Shown: positions 15,780-18,694 of the stretch, one piece after another
How the letters are laid out: every line of letters starts with the position of its first letter
Numbering within the stretch: the stretch's first letter is position 1
From: an uncultured Pedobacter sp.
GTDB taxonomy: Bacteria > Bacteroidota > Bacteroidia > Sphingobacteriales > Sphingobacteriaceae
Assembly (NCBI RefSeq): GCF_946479715.1
Contig: NZ_CAMLHF010000101.1
Coordinates: 1-18,694 of the forward strand
Reading direction: 5' to 3'
DNA: 18,694 bases
Position numbers and translations under genes: made by a program
Notes under the pieces: generated by a model
Told to the model about the DNA's origin: nothing
Database searches by the model: none
Seen by the model: the letters and a program-made list of their open reading frames with translations, nothing else

Positions 15780-16598
15780 ATGATAGCAGAATTAAAAAAG
15801 TTAGTAGAAGCCGCTTGGGAAGACAGAACTTTATTAGAATATACGGAACATTGTGAAGCAATTGAAACCGTAGTTATGCAGTTAGATAAAGGTGAATTGC
15901 GTGTAGCAGAACCTATTCTAAATTCATGGGGTGTAAATGAATGGATCAAAAAAGCTGTTATTCTTTACTTCCCCATCAGACAGATGAAAGTAACTGAAAC
16001 AGGACCTTTTGTGTTTCATGATAAAATGAAACTAAAAACCAATTATAAAGAACTTGGAGTAAGAGTAGTACCTGGTGCTAGTGCACGTTATGGTGCTTAT
16101 CTGGCCAAAGGTGTAATTATGATGCCTTCTTATGTAAACATTGGTGCTTATGTAGATGAAGGTACTATGGTTGATACGTGGGCTACTGTTGGTTCATGTG
16201 CTCAGATTGGAAAACATGTTCACTTAAGTGGTGGCGTTGGCATTGGTGGCGTCCTTGAACCTATCCAGGCTGCACCGGTTATAATTGAAGACAACTGCTT
16301 TTTAGGATCAAGAGCTATAGTTGTTGAAGGTGTTCGTGTTGAAAAGGAAGCTGTATTGGGAGCTAACGTAGTGCTAACCGCATCTACAAAAATTATAGAC
16401 GTTACAGGAAGCACTCCAGTTGAGTATAAAGGTATTGTACCGGCTCGCTCTGTAGTTATCCCTGGAACTTATGCTAAACAATTCCCAGCTGGTGAATATC
16501 ACGTTCCATGTGCTTTAATTATTGGCAAACGTAAAGAATCAACTGATAAAAAGACTTCACTTAATGATGCATTAAGAGAAAACAACGTTTCAGTATAA
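15780..16598 (+). CDS. dapD: 2,3,4,5-tetrahydropyridine-2,6-dicarboxylate N-succinyltransferase
   Basis: A 272-residue enzyme of the succinylase branch of lysine and meso-diaminopimelate synthesis, transferring succinyl from succinyl-CoA to tetrahydrodipicolinate. Its length is almost that of E. coli DapD (274). A helical N-terminal domain (1-100, with WGVNEWIKKAVILYF) precedes a left-handed beta-helix of hexapeptide repeats (about 105-215: PSYVNIGAYVDEGTMVDTWA, VGSCAQIGKHVHLSGGVGIG, VIIEDNCFLGSRAIVVEGV). The C-terminal part contains KGIVPARSVVIPG and the CoA-facing CALIIGKRK. The pathway supplies diaminopimelate for peptidoglycan as well as lysine. No other dap gene is adjacent. The gene faces away from hslR across 129 bases, where only an imperfect -7 box, TATTTTG (15753-15759), is seen. 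Confidence 0.97.
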   Translation: MIAELKKLVEAAWEDRTLLEYTEHCEAIETVVMQLDKGELRVAEPILNSWGVNEWIKKAVILYFPIRQMKVTETGPFVFHDKMKLKTNYKELGVRVVPGASARYGAYLAKGVIMMPSYVNIGAYVDEGTMVDTWATVGSCAQIGKHVHLSGGVGIGGVLEPIQAAPVIIEDNCFLGSRAIVVEGVRVEKEAVLGANVVLTASTKIIDVTGSTPVEYKGIVPARSVVIPGTYAKQFPAGEYHVPCALIIGKRKESTDKKTSLNDALRENNVSV

Positions 16599-16616
16599 GA
16601 AGCTTAAATTTATATT

Positions 16617-16651
16617 AAGAGCCTGTATCATTAATTTTGATCAGGCTCTTT
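16617..16651. terminator. Hairpin terminator shared by dapD and the opposing glycosyltransferase gene
   Basis: The arms AAGAGCCTG(T)ATCA and TGATCAGGCTCTT pair with one bulged base, and a TTT follows on the plus strand. The right arm lies inside the last codons of the glycosyltransferase gene, and its stop sits at the loop. The T-tracts are weak, so efficiency is uncertain. Confidence 0.6.
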
Positions 16652-17773
16652 CATTATAGCCCGATAGGTTTTCATTACCTGTTCTGCGCAATTTTTATTG
16701 CTGAACTTTTCGGCATGTACAAATCCTTTTTTGATCATGTTCTGCACTTCCTCTCCTCCCTTTAATATCTTTAACATGGAATCTGCAATTTCAGCATAGC
16801 TATCAGGATTAACATATAGCGCGGCATCGCCACCTGCTTCTGGTAAACAACTAACTGAAGAGGTAATAACAGGTACACCTACACTTAAAGCCTCTAGTAC
16901 CGGGATACCAAATCCTTCAAAATAAGAAGGGTAAACTAAAGCCTCCGAGAGGCTATATATTGTGGGCAGATCGCCAGAGCTAATATCAGAAAGAAAGGTT
17001 ATTTTACTACTCAAGTTGTTTTTTTCTATGAAACCGTCAACCTCGTTTTTGTATTTACCACTCCCCTTTCCAATCACAATTAAATTAACTGCTGTATCTT
17101 TTTCTAACATTTGAACTGCTTTACAGATATTTAGCAGGTTCTTTCTTTCTACAATAGAGCCAACGGAAAGGAAAAACTTTTCTGGCAGGCCAAACTTAGC
17201 AGTTATTAGTTGCTTATGCTTATCCGAAATTGATGGGTTAAAACTGCTATCGCAACTTTGGTAACAAACATCTATTTTATTTGGGTCTGTTTGATAAAAA
17301 TCAACGATATCTCTCTTGGTTTGCTCACTAATGGCAATTATCCGGTCGGCATGCTGGCAGGCATGGCTAAATTTCCTTCGATAGATTTTAACATCTAAAG
17401 GGTTATGTTGTTCAGGGAAGTGCTCATAAATCAGATCATGTATGGTAACTACCGATTTAATCCTTGTTTTATCAATACCCACCGGGATTTCGTGACTTAG
17501 TCCATGATAAAGATCGATACCAAGATCCAGTAAATCCTTTCTCATCCATTTGCTCCTCCATAATGATGAAAGTTTACGAGAGAAAAATCCTTTGGGTAAA
17601 ACCTGATGTATATTATTATTTTCTAAAGAATACGCTTTTGAGGGTTTAGGGTTGAACAAAAAATATTCATTATCAGGATAAAACCGGGACAGATCCTGTA
17701 TCAATGTCCTGCTATAATTTCCTAACCCAGTATTGTTATGATAGGCTCTCTTTGCATCGAAGGCAATTTTCAT
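16631..17773 (-). CDS. Glycosyltransferase family 4 (GT-B fold)
   Basis: A 380-residue retaining glycosyltransferase that would add a sugar from a nucleotide-sugar donor to a cell-surface polysaccharide or lipid acceptor. The N-terminal Rossmann-like domain has the GLGNYSRTL loop (16-24) and VVTIHDLIYEHFP. The C-terminal domain starts near 200 with FLSVGSIVERKN (201-212) and holds the donor-binding EX7E motif EGFGIPVLE (Glu286 and Glu294), followed by SVGVPVITS and the PEAGGDAALYV segment. There is no signal peptide. It stands alone rather than in a capsule or LPS cluster, so the sugar and acceptor cannot be inferred. Its 3' end overlaps the hairpin downstream of dapD. An imperfect -7 box (17805-17812, minus) lies 30 bases upstream. 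Confidence 0.93.
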   Translation of the reverse strand: MKIAFDAKRAYHNNTGLGNYSRTLIQDLSRFYPDNEYFLFNPKPSKAYSLENNNIHQVLPKGFFSRKLSSLWRSKWMRKDLLDLGIDLYHGLSHEIPVGIDKTRIKSVVTIHDLIYEHFPEQHNPLDVKIYRRKFSHACQHADRIIAISEQTKRDIVDFYQTDPNKIDVCYQSCDSSFNPSISDKHKQLITAKFGLPEKFFLSVGSIVERKNLLNICKAVQMLEKDTAVNLIVIGKGSGKYKNEVDGFIEKNNLSSKITFLSDISSGDLPTIYSLSEALVYPSYFEGFGIPVLEALSVGVPVITSSVSCLPEAGGDAALYVNPDSYAEIADSMLKILKGGEEVQNMIKKGFVHAEKFSNKNCAEQVMKTYRAIMKEPDQN

Positions 17774-17872
17774 ATCACATTTAAAATTGAGGCGAAATAT
17801 ACAACAAATTAAAAACTGAGGTCAATAAAAAACGAAATTTGCCTACTTTTATAGGCTAAAAGAAACTCATAT

Positions 17873-18439
17873 ATGTTAAATGATCAGATTAAACAGGCAC
17901 TGGCTGTACTAAAAGATGGTGGTGTAATACTTTATCCTACCGATACAGTATGGGGTTTGGGCTGTGATGCTACCAATGAGCAGGCTGTAGAAAAAATAAA
18001 TGCCATCAAAGGACGTAGCAATGATAAGAGTTTTATCATTTTATTGGATACTGATGCTAAGCTACAGAGCTATGTTACCGAAATCCCCGATGTTGCATAC
18101 GATTTGATTGAATATGCTGAAAGTCCGCTAACTATTATTTTTTCAGGAGCAAAAAACCTGGCAAAAAATGTAATTAATGTTGATGGAAGCGTAGGTGTAA
18201 GGGTTGTGAAACATGATTTCTGTGAACAGTTAATACAACGCTTCCGTAAACCCATCACCTCCACTTCTGCCAATTTATCTGGTGAACCTACTCCAAAGTT
18301 TTTCGATGATATAAGTGATGAGATTAAGGATGCGGTTGACTATATTGTTGACTGGGAACAAGACTTAAACGTTGATAAAAAACCATCAACCATAATGAAA
18401 TTAGCTCCAGGAGGACAGTTTTCCTTTATTAGAAGGTAA
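17873..18439 (+). CDS. tsaC: L-threonylcarbamoyladenylate synthase (YrdC/Sua5 family)
   Basis: A 188-residue protein consisting only of the YrdC domain, the TsaC size class, without the extra C-terminal Sua5 domain. It makes threonylcarbamoyl-AMP from threonine, bicarbonate and ATP, the first step of N6-threonylcarbamoyladenosine (t6A37) formation in tRNAs that read ANN codons. Visible motifs are YPTDTVWGLGCDA (21-33), the nucleotide-binding KGRSNDKSF (46-54), the SVGVRV strand (106-111) and STSANLSG (130-137). An imperfect -7 box TACTTTTA lies at 17844-17851. It is followed after 26 bases by the gene for another tRNA-maturing enzyme, the CCA-adding enzyme. Confidence 0.95.
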   Translation: MLNDQIKQALAVLKDGGVILYPTDTVWGLGCDATNEQAVEKINAIKGRSNDKSFIILLDTDAKLQSYVTEIPDVAYDLIEYAESPLTIIFSGAKNLAKNVINVDGSVGVRVVKHDFCEQLIQRFRKPITSTSANLSGEPTPKFFDDISDEIKDAVDYIVDWEQDLNVDKKPSTIMKLAPGGQFSFIRR

Positions 18440-18446
18440 GTTTTAC

Positions 18447-18454
18447 TACTTTTG
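18447..18454 (+). promoter_or_regulatory. -7 box (TACTTTTG) upstream of the CCA-adding enzyme gene
   Basis: TACTTTTG is an exact TAnnTTTG, 11 bases before the ATG at 18466 and inside the short gap after tsaC. It suggests that the downstream gene can be transcribed independently, with a very short leader. The -33 region is only T-rich. Confidence 0.4.
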
Positions 18455-18465
18455 CAAACTCAGTA

Positions 18466-18694
18466 ATGGAAAAACACCTACAACATCCTGTTTTTAAAGT
18501 TCTTGCAGGCATAGCTGCGAAGCACAACATTGAAGCTTATGTTATTGGCGGGTATGTACGCGATATTTTCTTGCAAAGGTCATCAAAAGACATCGACATA
18601 GTTGTTCTTGGAAATGGAATCAATTTTGCTGAATTAGTAGGTGCACAACTGAAAACTAAAGTAGCTGTTTTCAAGAATTTTGGTACGGCAATGC
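18466..18694 (+). CDS. cca: CCA tRNA nucleotidyltransferase / poly(A) polymerase family (5' part only)
   Basis: Only the first 76 residues are in the window; the frame is open to the edge. The class II nucleotidyltransferase head is clear: AYVIGGYVRDIFLQRSSKD with the GG-x-VRD nucleotide-positioning motif (28-33), and DIDIVV with catalytic metal-binding Asp42 and Asp44. Such enzymes add or repair the 3' CCA end of tRNA without a template. The family includes poly(A) polymerases, and the specificity-determining region lies outside the window. Bacteroidota usually carry one such gene, which favours the CCA-adding role. Adjacency to tsaC places two tRNA-maturation genes together. Confidence 0.88.
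   Translation, partial: MEKHLQHPVFKVLAGIAAKHNIEAYVIGGYVRDIFLQRSSKDIDIVVLGNGINFAELVGAQLKTKVAVFKNFGTAM

Overview
The window looks like ordinary chromosome of a Bacteroidota bacterium, most likely a Pedobacter-like member of the Sphingobacteriaceae. The basis is the protein style (OmpH-type lipoprotein, DUF58 protein, NAD-dependent malate dehydrogenase of the LDH-like type, DapD-type lysine pathway, an extracytoplasmic-function sigma factor with a membrane partner), AT-rich intergenic DNA, scarce Shine-Dalgarno sequences, and repeated matches to the Bacteroidota promoter -7 box TAnnTTTG. No rRNA, tRNA, CRISPR array, insertion sequence, prophage or integration site was seen. There is no gene-free stretch longer than about 250 bases.

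Layout. 1-54 is the tail of an upstream gene. 82-1664 is a forward signalling cluster: ECF sigma factor, single-pass membrane protein (probable anti-sigma factor) and a secreted Spy/CpxP-like protein. 1700-2893 is a class III PLP aminotransferase, which meets a reverse DUF58 gene (2890-3810) tail to tail with a 4-base overlap. The reverse pair trxA (3875-4195) and dnaE (4345-8772) follows, then a reverse Blc-type lipocalin without a signal peptide (8867-9349). mdh and a small DTG-type aspartic protease homologue run forward (9498-10884) and converge on gyrB (11129-13087, reverse) across a bidirectional terminator. Divergent from gyrB is an OmpH/Skp-like lipoprotein (13302-13898), then a guanine deaminase-type enzyme and an EcsC family protein. 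Hsp15-like hslR (reverse), dapD (forward), a GT4 glycosyltransferase (reverse), the t6A enzyme tsaC (forward) and the 5' part of a CCA-adding enzyme gene complete the window.

How the genes relate. Most are independent housekeeping units: replication and topology (dnaE, gyrB), central metabolism (mdh), cell wall/lysine (dapD), tRNA maturation (tsaC, cca), redox (trxA), and envelope (ompH-like, GT4). The sigma cluster is the one clear regulatory module.

The most notable item is the 1475-residue DNA polymerase III alpha subunit. It carries a complete DEDDh (DnaQ-like) proofreading exonuclease at its N-terminus, and its own PHP domain appears to have lost several metal ligands. This suggests that proofreading moved from the PHP site to a fused exonuclease. 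Other points worth a look are promoter -7 boxes that lie only a few bases from start codons (possible leaderless mRNAs) and very tight convergent gene ends.
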